Shown in pieces: positions 16,174-25,391 of a stretch of 64,000 nt of DNA (positions are counted from its first letter, which is position 1; every line of letters starts with the position of its first letter). The translations under genes were made by a program, and so were the position numbers. The notes under the pieces were generated by a model. It was given only the letters and a program-made list of their open reading frames with translations, did no database searches and was not told the DNA's origin. This DNA comes from Phenylobacterium sp. (GTDB taxonomy: Bacteria > Pseudomonadota > Alphaproteobacteria > Caulobacterales > Caulobacteraceae), in assembly GCF_004297125.1 (NCBI RefSeq), contig NZ_SCVD01000039.1:308065-372064 (forward strand), in the 5' to 3' direction.

Positions 16174-17687
16174 GCCGCACCGCCACGCGTTCCGGCCGGC
16201 CGATCTGGCCCAAGGTCCCCGCCAGCTTCGTCCGCGCGGTCCTGGCCGGACACTCCGCCCTGGGCCTGGCCTTCGCGGCGCTGATCTTCCTCGTCTGCTT
16301 CTCCGGGACCGCGGCGGTCTTCATCCAGGAGTTCCAGCGCTGGGAACGGCCGCAGGACCCGGTCGTGGTCGCCCCCACCGCCAGCGTCCTGCAGACCGCG
16401 TTCGAGACGGGCCTGCGGCTGACCCCCGACACCAACCGCGTGGTGATCAACCTGCCGGGCGAGGGCCTGCCCCGCTTCGTCCTGACCACCTGGACAGGCG
16501 AGGATTACAAGATGTGGGCGCTGGACGCCCAGGGCCGCGCGGGCGAACGCCTCGACAAGCCATGGACCGACTTCGTTCAGGACCTGCACATCTACCTCCA
16601 CCTGCCGCGCAGTTGGGGGATCTTCGTCGTCGGCCTAACGGGGGTGGCGCTGCTGTCCTCGCTGGTCTCCGGCATCCTGGCGCATCCCCGCGTGTTCCGC
16701 GACGCCTTCCACCTGCGCTGGGGCGGCTCCAAGCGCCTGCAGGAAGCCGATCTGCACAACCGCATCGGCATCTGGGCCCTGCCCTTCCATGTGACCCTGT
16801 CGCTGACCGGCGCCCTGCTGGGCCTCTCGACGGTGATCGTGGGCGTGCTGGCGATGGTGGTCTTCAAGGGCGACACCGAGAAGGCCTACGCCCTCTTCGC
16901 CACCCCCGAGCCGGCGCACGACCAGCGGGCCGCGCCGCCCCCGGACCTCACGGCCATGCTGGCGACGCTCAAGCGGATCGCGCCGGACGCGGCGGTCACC
17001 TACGCCGTCGTCGAGGACCCCCGCCAGGCCCAGCAGCACATCAGCTTCGGGACCCGGACGCCGGGCCGGCTGGCGCGGGAGATCTACAGCTTCGACCGCA
17101 CCGGCGCGCTGCTCGGCGGCTCCGGCTACGGCGCCCGCAATGTCGGCGAGAGCCTCTACAGCGCCATCGGCCCGGCGCACTTCGGCTGGTTCGGCGGCTG
17201 GCCGACCAAGATCGCCTATGGCCTGTTGGGCATAGGCCTCACCGCCGTGACCTCCAGCGGGGTCGCCATCTGGCTGGCCCGCCGCCGCGCCAAGGGCCGC
17301 CCGGCCCCGCGCTGGGAGCGCGTCTGGATCGCCACGGTCTGGAGCCAACCCTTCGCCTATGGTGCGGCTATGCTCGGCGTCGTCGCCGCCGGCCTCCCGC
17401 CCGTGGCGGTCTGGGGTGGTGCGACCCTGGCGGCGCTGGGCGCGGCGGCGGTCCTCGCCCCCGTGCGGATTTCGCGCGGCCTGCGATCGGCCGGCGCCGC
17501 GGCCCTCGCGGCCACCGCCGGCGCGCACGTGGTCGCCTGGAGCGGGCGCGACATCGACCCCGCCGCATGGGGCGTGGACGTCGCCCTGGCCGCCCTGGCC
17601 CTGACCCTGATGGCGCCGGAAGCCACCGGCATGCTCCGCAGGCGGGCCCCGGCCGACGCCGAGCGGCCGGCGATCGCGGCCGAGTGA
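16170..17687 (+). CDS. PepSY-associated transmembrane protein
   Basis: Inner-membrane protein of 505 residues. The first helix contains HSALGLAFAALIFLVCFSGTAAVF, the hallmark opening of PepSY-TM proteins. PepSY-like periplasmic segments follow (about 75-130 and 230-320), with helices near 155, 205 and 350 and three more at the C-terminal end. Family members such as PiuB/FsqB-like proteins are linked to reduction of ferric siderophores. It is translationally coupled to the preceding small membrane-protein gene. Its true ATG is at 16170; the longer in-frame extension upstream is out-of-frame sequence of the preceding gene. It ends one base before the convergent DUF6607-like gene. Confidence 0.87.
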   Translation: MSRTATRSGRPIWPKVPASFVRAVLAGHSALGLAFAALIFLVCFSGTAAVFIQEFQRWERPQDPVVVAPTASVLQTAFETGLRLTPDTNRVVINLPGEGLPRFVLTTWTGEDYKMWALDAQGRAGERLDKPWTDFVQDLHIYLHLPRSWGIFVVGLTGVALLSSLVSGILAHPRVFRDAFHLRWGGSKRLQEADLHNRIGIWALPFHVTLSLTGALLGLSTVIVGVLAMVVFKGDTEKAYALFATPEPAHDQRAAPPPDLTAMLATLKRIAPDAAVTYAVVEDPRQAQQHISFGTRTPGRLAREIYSFDRTGALLGGSGYGARNVGESLYSAIGPAHFGWFGGWPTKIAYGLLGIGLTAVTSSGVAIWLARRRAKGRPAPRWERVWIATVWSQPFAYGAAMLGVVAAGLPPVAVWGGATLAALGAAAVLAPVRISRGLRSAGAAALAATAGAHVVAWSGRDIDPAAWGVDVALAALALTLMAPEATGMLRRRAPADAERPAIAAE

Positions 17688-18668
17688 CTACTTCAGCGAC
17701 GCCAGCGGGCGGGCCTTCGCCGGGCCGGCGATCAGGGTCCTGGCCTCGGCGATGGCGGCTGCCGGGGCCGTCTTGCCCTCGGCGATCTCGTCGGCCAGGC
17801 CCATCAGCTTCGGCCCGACGATCGAGCCGTTCTGGGCCTCTTCGGTGACCGTCACGCCGCGGTCCTTGTCGATGGCCCGGTCCCAGGCGGTCCGCACCTC
17901 GGCCCAGTAGCCCTTGGTGGCGTTCCAGTAGTCGTCGGCCGCCTTCACCTGGAACTTATCCGACTTCGAATAGGTGTTCAGCACCACCTCGTGGACATAG
18001 GTGACCGGCTTGCCGTCCTTCAGGCCCAGCTTGGCGTTGTCCTGCTCATGCACCCAGCCGTCGGGCGTCAGCGCGTGGCGGTTCACGCCGGCGTACCAGG
18101 CGTAGACCGGCTTGCGCACCGCGTCGCGCCGGGCCAGCGGGCGCAGCGTCCTGTCGCTCTGCCAGCTCGCCACGCCGCCCTCGTAGACCCACTTGCCGAC
18201 CCCGCCGTACCGCGGGCTGTCGTCGGTCTGCCAGACGGTCTGGGACCAGGCCCCCCTGCGCGCCTCGGCGGGCACGTCCTTCAGCACCCAGCGGTTCGCG
18301 GTCTCGTAGGTCAGCACCTTGGCCGGCTGGTAGGTCCAGTCCTGCCGCCAGTGCTTGACGATCATCGGCTTGCCGTCGTCGTCCACCACCAGCAGGTGCT
18401 GCAGGCTGATGAAGTCGCCGCGGTCCTCGACCACGCGGACGGCCTCGTAGCCGCCGCTGTGCTTCTCCTCCAGCGGCTTGTAGTCGGCCACGAACGGCAC
18501 GGTCTCGCGCATGTCGAAATGCACCCGGTAGTCGCCCGCCATGGCCAGGATCGAGGCCCGGTCCTTCTCCGGCGCCTTCTCGGCGGCGAGCGCCAGGGCG
18601 GGCGCGACGCTGAGGGTGAGTGCGATTGCGAGGCAGTTGCGGCGAGTGGTCATGGCGCTGTCCGTCAT
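17688..18668 (-). CDS. secreted DUF6607-like protein
   Basis: Exported protein of 326 residues with a signal peptide (about 1-28, ending ALALAAE). It has many Trp and Tyr residues, for example KHWRQDWTYQP and PDDYWNATKGYW-like stretches, and a WVHEQDNAKL segment. I associate this pattern with DUF6607 proteins found next to heme/hemoglobin TonB receptors. Molecular function is unknown. It starts 2 bp after the receptor gene stops, so they form an operon. An alternative start is Met6. Confidence 0.7.
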   Translation of the reverse strand: MTDSAMTTRRNCLAIALTLSVAPALALAAEKAPEKDRASILAMAGDYRVHFDMRETVPFVADYKPLEEKHSGGYEAVRVVEDRGDFISLQHLLVVDDDGKPMIVKHWRQDWTYQPAKVLTYETANRWVLKDVPAEARRGAWSQTVWQTDDSPRYGGVGKWVYEGGVASWQSDRTLRPLARRDAVRKPVYAWYAGVNRHALTPDGWVHEQDNAKLGLKDGKPVTYVHEVVLNTYSKSDKFQVKAADDYWNATKGYWAEVRTAWDRAIDKDRGVTVTEEAQNGSIVGPKLMGLADEIAEGKTAPAAAIAEARTLIAGPAKARPLASLK

Positions 18669-18670
18669 CG

Positions 18671-20863
18671 TTAGAAGTCGTAGGTGAGCGAAAGCGAGAC
18701 GTTGCGTCCCGGTTGCGTATAGGCGTCCCGGCTGACGGCGGTGGCCGAAAGCCCCCGCACGTCGTTCCAGTAAGCGTACGTCTCATCCGTCAGGTTGAAC
18801 ACACCCCCGCGCGCGGTCAGCCCGTCGGCCACGCGCCAGAAGGCGGTGAGGTCCAGCACCGTCGAGGCGCCCGACCGGTGGCAGGCGGGCGTGCAGGCCT
18901 GGGCGACCCGGTCGGCGTCCTTCCTCTCGTAATGGACCACGGTGAGCTCGCCGCCCCAGCGGCCCTGGGCCTCGCGATAGCTGACCCCGGCGCTGAGCTT
19001 CACGGGATCGACGCTGTCCAGCGGCGCCTTGGCCGGCGTGTAGCTGTTCCCCTTGGCGTACGACGCCGAGGCGAAGCCCGCGAAGCCGTTGTCCAGCTTC
19101 ACCCGCGCCCGGGCCTCGATCCCGCGGATCTTCACCTTCGACAGGTTCACGAACTGGAAGACGCCGGGGTCGGTGGGCGTGAAGGTCCCGGCCACCTGGA
19201 CCTGCTCAATGAAGTTCTCGTACTCGCCGGCAAACGCCACGACCTCGGCGCTCCAGACCGGCGTCACCCACCGCGCCCCGCCCTCGAAGGCTTCGCTGGT
19301 CTCGGCCTTCAGGTCGGGGTTGGAGATCGAGCGGTAGTTCTGGATCGGGTTGGCGAAGGCGTTGTTCACCTGGGAAGGCGACGGCGCCTTGAACCCCTGG
19401 GCGTAGTTGAGGAACAGCCGCGCCTGTTCCGCCGGCTTGAACACCACGCCCAGTTTCGGCGACACGCGGCTGTCGTCCGACGAGGTGGGGACGAACGCTC
19501 CCAACAAGCCGTCGGCCTTCGGCGACAGCTTGTAATGGTCGAACCGCAGGGCCGGGAACAGCGTCAGCCGGCCATCCAGCAGCGCGATCTCGTCCTGCAC
19601 GAACGCGCCCACCAGGGTGTAGTCGGTGGTCGGGAACGCCCGCATCGGGAACGCCTCGCCGGCCGGCGGAACCGTGCCGTCCCGCACCCCCGTCTGGCGG
19701 GTGCGCGAGGCGTCGAAGCCGTAGATCAGCCTGTGCTCCACGCCCGCCAGGCCGAACCCGCTCTCCAGCTGGGCGGACACGCCGTAGACGCGGTTGTCGA
19801 AGGTGTTGCGCCGCGTCCGGTCGGCGGCGGTGTTGCGGTCCTCGGCGGTGTACTGGACCGTCCGGCTCCTCTGCCAGTAGGCCGACCACAGGATGCGGTC
19901 GACGGGCCCGCCGTCGAAGCTCAGCCTCTGGTCCAGCATCACCCGGTCGCGCTCGATGTCGTCAGCGGCGCGGAGGCCGATCACGCTGGTCGCCGCCAAC
20001 GGTGGCTTGGCGATACCCGACAGGACATTGGCCTTGATGTCGCGGTCGTAGTGCTCGGCGGTCAGCCGCACCCGGTTGGCGTCGGAGACGTCGAACACCA
20101 GCTTGCCCAGCACCGAGCGGGTCAGGATGTCTTGCGGATTGGCCGTCGTCCGGTCGGAGTTGGCCGCATCGTTGGCCCCCTGCGTCTCGGTCTCGTGGCC
20201 CTGGCGGTAGGTGTAGGCGACCATCCCGGAAAGCCGCCCCTGCCGGCCCGCCGCCACCGCCGTCGTCCCCACGCTGTCGTCGGCCGAGCCGTGGAAGCCG
20301 CGCACCCGCCCGCCATAGGCCTTGCCGTCGCGCAGGAAGTCCACCGGGTCCTTGGTGGTGAAGCTGACCGCGCCCGCCACACCGTCCGAGCCGTACAGGG
20401 CCGAGGCCGGGCCGCGCAGGATCTCCACCGACTTCATCAGGTCCAGATCCTGGTAGTCGCCGCGGCCCACCGACTGGGCGCCGAAGGTGAAGCCGTCGGG
20501 GACGCGCACCCCGTCCACCTGGATCAGCACGCGATTTCCCTCCAGGCCGCGGATGTTGAACCCGGCGTTCCCGTCGCGCCCCGTCGTGCCGAGAGCCGCA
20601 CCGAACCGAGTCGGGCTGGACCGAACCGAAACGCCCGGCTCGAACTTGACCACGTCCTCGATGTCGGCGGCCAGGCGGTCCTCCAGCTCCTCGGCGGTGA
20701 TCACGCTGACCGTGGCCGGGACTTCGCTGGCCGCCTTCTCGGTGCGCGACCCCAGCACCGTCACCGGATCGACGGTGGCGAGCGCCGCGTCGTCCTCCGC
20801 CAGGGCGGGACCGGCCGCGGCGAGGGTCAGGACGGAAGCGACGCCGAACAGGGCCAGACGCAT
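18671..20863 (-). CDS. TonB-dependent heme/hemoglobin-type receptor
   Basis: Outer-membrane receptor of 730 residues with a signal peptide (1-22). The TonB box region reads DPVTVLGSRTEK. The plug carries FNIRGLEGNRVLIQVDGVR and VEILRGPASALYGSDGVAGAV. The barrel contains the YAQGFKAPSPSQVNNAF and NPDLKAE blocks, the FRAP-like and NPNL-like signatures of heme/hemoglobin/transferrin receptors. It ends in LSLTYDF with a terminal Phe. A Fur-like box lies 40 bp upstream. Heme is the likely ligand by family; exact specificity is not shown. Confidence 0.9.
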   Translation of the reverse strand: MRLALFGVASVLTLAAAGPALAEDDAALATVDPVTVLGSRTEKAASEVPATVSVITAEELEDRLAADIEDVVKFEPGVSVRSSPTRFGAALGTTGRDGNAGFNIRGLEGNRVLIQVDGVRVPDGFTFGAQSVGRGDYQDLDLMKSVEILRGPASALYGSDGVAGAVSFTTKDPVDFLRDGKAYGGRVRGFHGSADDSVGTTAVAAGRQGRLSGMVAYTYRQGHETETQGANDAANSDRTTANPQDILTRSVLGKLVFDVSDANRVRLTAEHYDRDIKANVLSGIAKPPLAATSVIGLRAADDIERDRVMLDQRLSFDGGPVDRILWSAYWQRSRTVQYTAEDRNTAADRTRRNTFDNRVYGVSAQLESGFGLAGVEHRLIYGFDASRTRQTGVRDGTVPPAGEAFPMRAFPTTDYTLVGAFVQDEIALLDGRLTLFPALRFDHYKLSPKADGLLGAFVPTSSDDSRVSPKLGVVFKPAEQARLFLNYAQGFKAPSPSQVNNAFANPIQNYRSISNPDLKAETSEAFEGGARWVTPVWSAEVVAFAGEYENFIEQVQVAGTFTPTDPGVFQFVNLSKVKIRGIEARARVKLDNGFAGFASASYAKGNSYTPAKAPLDSVDPVKLSAGVSYREAQGRWGGELTVVHYERKDADRVAQACTPACHRSGASTVLDLTAFWRVADGLTARGGVFNLTDETYAYWNDVRGLSATAVSRDAYTQPGRNVSLSLTYDF

Positions 20864-20902
20864 GGGGGACGATCTCCAAAGGCAAAGCTGGATCGTCCAT
20901 AT

Positions 20903-20917
20903 TGCGAATGCTTCTTA
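20903..20917. promoter_or_regulatory. Fur-like box upstream of the heme receptor gene
   Basis: TGCGAAT-G-CTTCTTA matches the 7-1-7 Fur pattern at 11 of 14 positions, 40-54 bp before the receptor start codon. It is placed to block a promoter and is similar to the box at 15525-15539. Confidence 0.5.
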
Positions 20918-21131
20918 GAATCAATTGCAGTCAGGCGCATTCTGTCGCACCCGCAACCTTTGCCGCAATCCCGCCTTGTTCGGCCCCAATGTCCCTGAGA
21001 GTTGAGTTCTCGCGCTTCCGGATGGGCAATTCTTCAGCAGCGACAAAGAATCAGCTCAACCTCTGCGCTAAGGCGATGACGCGCCTGCACGTAGGGAACA
21101 TCGCTTAACCCAGGGGGTTGTCGTTGAGCCC

Positions 21132-21569
21132 ATGCCAAAAATGCCGGTCCTGAAAAGCTCCCTGGAGATCGACGCCCCGGCGATCGAGGTCTGGCGAGTC
21201 CTGACCTCGCCGGAACTGGTCCGCGAATGGGCGGCCGCCTACCAGGATGGCCTGCACATCCGCACCTCGTGGCGCGAGGGCGAGCCCGTGGCCTGGAGGA
21301 CCCAGGAGGGCGACACCCGCGCCGAAGGCAGGGTCGCCGCTTTCAAGCCGCAGAAGCTGCTCAAGTTCGAATACGCGTCGGACGAAGGCGGGTCCTTCCC
21401 CGACACCTTCGAGATCGTGGCGAAGGAAGACCGGACCTGGCTGAACGTGACCACCGGTCCGCTGGGCGAGGAGCAGCTCAACGCCCTGAAAGGCCCCACC
21501 GAAGAGGCCATAAAGGAAATCAAGAGCCTGGCGGAAGAGTCCGCCCAGATTCACGGCCTGCGCCGTTAG
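21132..21569 (+). CDS. SRPBCC/AHSA1-domain protein
   Basis: Soluble 145-residue START-like protein. It opens with LKSSLEIDAPAIEVWRVLTSPELVREWAAAY, the standard first strand and helix of the Aha1/SRPBCC fold, followed by GRVAAFKPQKLLKFEY. These domains bind small hydrophobic ligands; in AHSA1 relatives they modulate chaperones. No ligand can be named. It lies alone between the heme receptor and bioD, convergent with bioD with 4 bp between stops. An in-frame ATG three codons in is an alternative start. Confidence 0.82.
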   Translation: MPKMPVLKSSLEIDAPAIEVWRVLTSPELVREWAAAYQDGLHIRTSWREGEPVAWRTQEGDTRAEGRVAAFKPQKLLKFEYASDEGGSFPDTFEIVAKEDRTWLNVTTGPLGEEQLNALKGPTEEAIKEIKSLAEESAQIHGLRR

Positions 21570-21573
21570 GCCC

Positions 21574-22254
21574 TCACGCTCGTAAAAGGGCGAGGGTCGC
21601 CGCCGCCCAGCCATCGGCGGCGCCCGTGCGCGGCGCGCCGATGACCGGGACGCCGGCCGCGAAGCGACGCACGTCGGCCATGGTCTCCGCGAAGTCCGGC
21701 GCCTCCCGCTCGGCGCTCTGGCTGACGACCACTGCCTGGACGGCGAGGCCGCGGCCGCGCGCGGAGTCGAGGGCGGTCAGCGTGTGGCTGATGGCGCCCA
21801 GGTAGGAGCCGCCGACGAGGATGGCCGGCAGGCCCAGAGCCGTCATCAGCTCGAGCCCCGTGGCGTCGTCGGCGATCGGCGACATCAGGCCGCCGACGCC
21901 TTCCACGAGCGCGAAGTCGGCCGAGACCTCCGCCAGCCGCCGCCGGCAGAAGGCGGCGATCCCAGCGAGCACGAGCGCGCGGCCCTCGCGCCGGGCCGCC
22001 ATCGGGGGAGCCAGCGGGGCCACGAAGCGCCAGGGGCTGATCGCGGCGAGCGCCGCCTCGGTCGGCGCACGGCCGAGCGCGGCCAGCAGCCGCCCCGGAT
22101 CGCTCCCGCCCCAGTCCGCGGGATCGAAGCCGCTCACCACCGGTTTCAACGCCTCGACCGAGCGCCCGCCGGCGCGCGCGGCTTCGATCAGGGCGCAGGC
22201 GACATGGGTCTTGCCCACGTCGGTGTGGGCGCCGGCGACGAAGACCGCGTTCAT
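21574..22254 (-). CDS. bioD: dethiobiotin synthetase
   Basis: Converts 7,8-diaminopelargonic acid, CO2 and ATP to dethiobiotin. The P-loop GAHTDVGKTH occupies residues 8-17 with Lys15. The conserved LKPVVSGF block is at about residues 36-43, and VEGVGGLMSPI carries the second nucleotide-binding motif. The 226-residue length is normal. It overlaps the bioF stop by 4 bp (ATGA), so BioF and BioD are translationally coupled. Confidence 0.94.
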   Translation of the reverse strand: MNAVFVAGAHTDVGKTHVACALIEAARAGGRSVEALKPVVSGFDPADWGGSDPGRLLAALGRAPTEAALAAISPWRFVAPLAPPMAARREGRALVLAGIAAFCRRRLAEVSADFALVEGVGGLMSPIADDATGLELMTALGLPAILVGGSYLGAISHTLTALDSARGRGLAVQAVVVSQSAEREAPDFAETMADVRRFAAGVPVIGAPRTGAADGWAAATLALLRA

Positions 22255-23405
22255 GGGGCCAGCCAGGGCCGCACGGCCGCGGCCAGGCGGTCGACCGCCT
22301 CGTCGGGGTGGCCGGCGGTGAAGGCGAGCCGCAGCCGCGCCGTGCCGTCCGGCACGGTGGGCGGGCGGATCGGCACGGCGAGCAGGCCCTGCGCCTCCAG
22401 CGCCGCGGCGGCCTCCAGGGCCTTCGCCGCCGGGCCGATGACGATGGGGACGATGGCGCTCCGGGCCTCCGGCAGGTTCAGGGCGCGGGTGAGCCGACGG
22501 GCCTTGGCCAGGGGCGCCGCGACCCGCTCGGGCTCGGCCTCGATCACGTCCAGCGCGGCGAGGGCGGCGGCGACGTTCGCGGGCGGCAAGCCCGTGGTGT
22601 AGACGAAGGTCCGGGCGCGGCTCTTCAGCAGCGCGATCACCGGCGCGGTGGCGCAGACATAGGCGCCGTAACCTCCGAGCGCCTTGGACAGAGTGCCCAT
22701 CTGCAGGTCGATCCGGGCGTCGGGGAACAGGCCGCGGACACCCAGCCCGCCCTCGCCCACCACCCCGAAGCCGTGGGCGTCGTCCACCAGCAGCCAGGCG
22801 TCGTGGGCGCGGCAGAGGCGGCTGAGGTCGCCCACCGGCGCGATGTCGCCGTCCATGGAGAAGACGCCGTCGGTGGCGACCAGCGCGTGGCGGGCCCCGG
22901 CGCGGGCCGCGGCGAGCTTCGATTCCAGGTCGGCCAGGTCGTTGTGACGGAAGGCCAGGACCTGCGCGCCCGAGAGCTTCGCGCCGGCCCAGATGCAGGA
23001 ATGCGCCAGCTCGTCGACAAGGACCAGGTCGCCGGGGCCGGCGAAGGTGGGGACGATGCCGGCGTTGGCGAGATAGCCCGACCCGAAGACACAGGCGGCC
23101 TCCGCGCCCTTCTTCGCCGCCAGCCGGCGCTCCAGTTCGGAGACCAGCGGCGTGTCGCCGGTGACCAGCCGCGAGGCGCCCGCGCCGGCGCCGTGGACCT
23201 CTATGGCCGCCTTCGCCGCGGCCTTCACCGCCGGATGGTGGGTCAGGCCCAGATAGTCGTTGCAGGAGAACGAGATCAGCCGCCGGCCGCCGCGCTCGAC
23301 CCGGACGCCGTCCAGGCGACGGGTGGGGATGAGCGTCCGCAACAGTCGCTCGGCGTCGAGCCGATCGGTCTTGGCTCGGGCGAAGGCGGTCAGGGTGTCG
23401 GTCAC
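22251..23405 (-). CDS. bioF: 8-amino-7-oxononanoate synthase
   Basis: PLP enzyme condensing pimeloyl-ACP/CoA with L-alanine, the first committed biotin ring step. Seen features are FSCNDYLGLTHHPAVK near the N-terminus, GAGASRLVTGDTPLV, DDAHGFGVVG with the PLP-ring aspartate, and the Schiff-base Lys241 in TLSKALGGYG. Length 384 is typical. It forms a coupled pair with bioD and is divergent from bioA with 70 bp between starts. bioB and bioC are not in the window. I saw no BioR-type palindrome (TTAT-N-ATAA) in the divergent gap. Confidence 0.94.
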   Translation of the reverse strand: MTDTLTAFARAKTDRLDAERLLRTLIPTRRLDGVRVERGGRRLISFSCNDYLGLTHHPAVKAAAKAAIEVHGAGAGASRLVTGDTPLVSELERRLAAKKGAEAACVFGSGYLANAGIVPTFAGPGDLVLVDELAHSCIWAGAKLSGAQVLAFRHNDLADLESKLAAARAGARHALVATDGVFSMDGDIAPVGDLSRLCRAHDAWLLVDDAHGFGVVGEGGLGVRGLFPDARIDLQMGTLSKALGGYGAYVCATAPVIALLKSRARTFVYTTGLPPANVAAALAALDVIEAEPERVAAPLAKARRLTRALNLPEARSAIVPIVIGPAAKALEAAAALEAQGLLAVPIRPPTVPDGTARLRLAFTAGHPDEAVDRLAAAVRPWLAP

Positions 23406-23475
23406 GGCGGGCCGTATGCCCCAGCGCGGCGGGAGCCGCTAGGCGCCGCTAAGGGAGTCCCGATAGGGGAGCGGC

Positions 23476-24747
23476 ATGACCGCTCAACCCTCCTGGTTCG
23501 CCGCCGGCGCCGCCCACGTGTGGCGTCCCTATTGCCAGATGAAGACCGCCCCGCCGCCGCTGGCGGTCGCGCGGACCGACGGGGTGCGTCTGATCCTGGC
23601 GGACGGCCGCGAGCTGATCGACGGTATCGCCTCGTGGTGGACCGCCTGCCACGGCTACAACCACCCGCATATCCGCCAGGCGGTGGAGGCGCAGCTCGCC
23701 GCCGCGCCGCACATGATGTTCGGCGGCCTGGCGCACGAACCCGCCTACCGGCTGGCGGCCCGGCTCGCGGCCCTGCTTCCGGGCGACCTGGACCACGTCT
23801 TCTTCGCGGAGTCGGGTTCGGTCTCGGTCGAGATCGCCATGAAGATGGCGCTGCAGTTCTGGATCAATCGCGGCGTGCCGGGGCGCACCCGGTTCCTGGC
23901 CTTCCGCGGCGGCTATCACGGCGACACCCTGGCCACGATGACGGTCTGCGATCCCGAGGAGGGCATGCACAGCCTGTTCGCCGGGGTCATGCCGGCCCAG
24001 CACATCGCCGGCCTGCCCGTGGACGCCGAGGCCGAGGCGGCGCTGGACGCCCTGCTGGCCGGGCACGCGCACGAGATCGCCGCCATCGTCGTGGAGCCTC
24101 GGGTGCAGGGGGCGGGCGGCTTGCTGTTCCACGACGACGAGGTGCTCCGCCGCCTGCGGCGGCTGGCCGACCGGCACGAAGTGCTGCTGATCTTCGACGA
24201 GATCTTCACGGGCTTCGGCCGGACCGGCGACCTGTTCGCCTGCGAAGGCGCGGGCGTGGTCCCGGACATCGTCACCCTGTCGAAGGCCCTGACCGGCGGG
24301 ACCCTGCCGCTCTCCGCCGCCGTCGCCAGCGCCAAGGTGTTCGAGGCCTTCTGGTCGGACGATCCGGGCGCGGCCCTGATGCACGGGCCCACCTACATGG
24401 CCAACCCCCTGGCCTGCGCCGCCGCCAACGCCTCCCTGGACCTCTTCGAGACCGGCGCGTGGAAGGTCGACGTGGCGCGGATCGAGCAGGGCCTGCGCGC
24501 CGGGCTGGAGCCCTGCCGCGGCGCCCCAGGCGTCGTCGACGTGCGCGTCATGGGCGCCATCGGCGTGGTGGAGTTCGACCGGGCCGTCGACGTGGGCGGC
24601 CTCTGCCGCCGCTTCGCCGAGGACGGGGCCTGGATCCGCCCGATGGGCAAGGTGGTCTACCTCACCCCCGCGCTGGTGATCGGCGACGCGGACCTGGCCA
24701 CGCTCACCGGGGCGATCTGCGCCGCCGTCACGAGGCCGGGCGGCTAG
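23476..24747 (+). CDS. bioA: adenosylmethionine-8-amino-7-oxononanoate transaminase
   Basis: Class III PLP aminotransferase making 7,8-diaminopelargonic acid from KAPA. The N-terminal VWRPYCQMKTAPPPL matches BioA. The substrate-site SWWTACHGYNHP lies near residue 55, FDEIFTGFGRTG holds the PLP aspartate, and Lys270 in LSKALTGG forms the Schiff base. GPTYMANPLACAAA is the BioA-type C-terminal marker. 423 residues, normal. Its TAG stop shares CTAG at 24744-24747 with the convergent DUF2188 gene. Confidence 0.95.
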   Translation: MTAQPSWFAAGAAHVWRPYCQMKTAPPPLAVARTDGVRLILADGRELIDGIASWWTACHGYNHPHIRQAVEAQLAAAPHMMFGGLAHEPAYRLAARLAALLPGDLDHVFFAESGSVSVEIAMKMALQFWINRGVPGRTRFLAFRGGYHGDTLATMTVCDPEEGMHSLFAGVMPAQHIAGLPVDAEAEAALDALLAGHAHEIAAIVVEPRVQGAGGLLFHDDEVLRRLRRLADRHEVLLIFDEIFTGFGRTGDLFACEGAGVVPDIVTLSKALTGGTLPLSAAVASAKVFEAFWSDDPGAALMHGPTYMANPLACAAANASLDLFETGAWKVDVARIEQGLRAGLEPCRGAPGVVDVRVMGAIGVVEFDRAVDVGGLCRRFAEDGAWIRPMGKVVYLTPALVIGDADLATLTGAICAAVTRPGG

Positions 24748-24983
24748 TCGTCGACGCTGGTGTCCGGGCGGTCGTCGCCGGAGGAGACTTCCTCGCGCCA
24801 CTTGCCCGTCTTGTCCTCGTAGACGATGCCCTCGGTCTGGCCCGGCTGGCGCTGTTCGGCCGCGGCGCGGGCGGCGGCCTTGTGCGCCGCCTCGTGGGTC
24901 GGGAAGGTCTCGGAGAACGAGCCGTCGACCTGATAGGCCCAGCCCCCGTCGTGCTCGACCACATGATAGACGACGTTCGTCAT
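24744..24983 (-). CDS. DUF2188 domain protein
   Basis: Small 79-residue protein with the DUF2188 pattern. A V-Y-H-V-V opening with GGWAYQVDGS is followed by a FPTHEAAHKAAARAAAE helix and a GIVYEDKTGKWREE strand. The function of the family is unknown. A ribosome site GGAG is 7 nt before the ATG. It lies 15 bp downstream of the zinc-finger gene, so the two probably share a transcript. Confidence 0.82.
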   Translation of the reverse strand: MTNVVYHVVEHDGGWAYQVDGSFSETFPTHEAAHKAAARAAAEQRQPGQTEGIVYEDKTGKWREEVSSGDDRPDTSVDD

Positions 24984-24998
24984 GGGATGGCTCCTAAG

Positions 24999-25307
24999 TC
25001 AGTAGAATCTTGGGATCGGGCCGCGCTGCGGCGTGCGGCGCTCGCCCAGGTCGAACACCACCTCGTCCACATAGCACCATCCCCAGCCCTCGGGCGGATC
25101 GTAGCCCTCGATCACCGGATGGGCGGTGGCGTGGAAGTGGGCGGTGGCGTGGCGGTTGGGGCTGTCGTCGCAGCAGCCCACGTGGCCGCAGGTCCGGCAC
25201 AGGCGCAGGTGCAGCCACGGCGAGCCGATCTTCAGGCACTCCTCGCACCCCAGGGAGCCGGGCGTCACGTCGGAGATGGCGGCGGCATGTCGGCAGGCGG
25301 CTTCCAT
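24999..25307 (-). CDS. UBP-type zinc finger protein
   Basis: 102-residue protein with a complete bacterial ZnF-UBP domain: CEECL, LRLCRTCGHVGCCDDS, then HATAHFHATAHPVIEG, giving the full Cys/His zinc-ligand set, and a GWGWCYVDEVVFDLG tail. In eukaryotes the domain binds the ubiquitin C-terminus. The bacterial role is unknown, and ubiquitin is absent here, so another free C-terminus or a purely structural role is possible. It probably forms a two-gene unit with the DUF2188 gene. Confidence 0.88.
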   Translation of the reverse strand: MEAACRHAAAISDVTPGSLGCEECLKIGSPWLHLRLCRTCGHVGCCDDSPNRHATAHFHATAHPVIEGYDPPEGWGWCYVDEVVFDLGERRTPQRGPIPRFY

Positions 25308-25391
25308 GAGGACTCCAACGCGCGGAAGGCTTCGCCAAGTTTAGGACTCAAGTCCGCCGCCAGGGCAACGGCTCCCGTCCTGCGGCCGCCC

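Noticed and set aside
18620..20998. 792-codon plus-strand frame over the heme receptor
   Set aside because: Shadow of a well-supported TonB receptor on the other strand.
23406..23475. Possible BioR or BirA operator between bioF and bioA
   Set aside because: No palindrome of the expected sequence could be found in the 70-bp gap.
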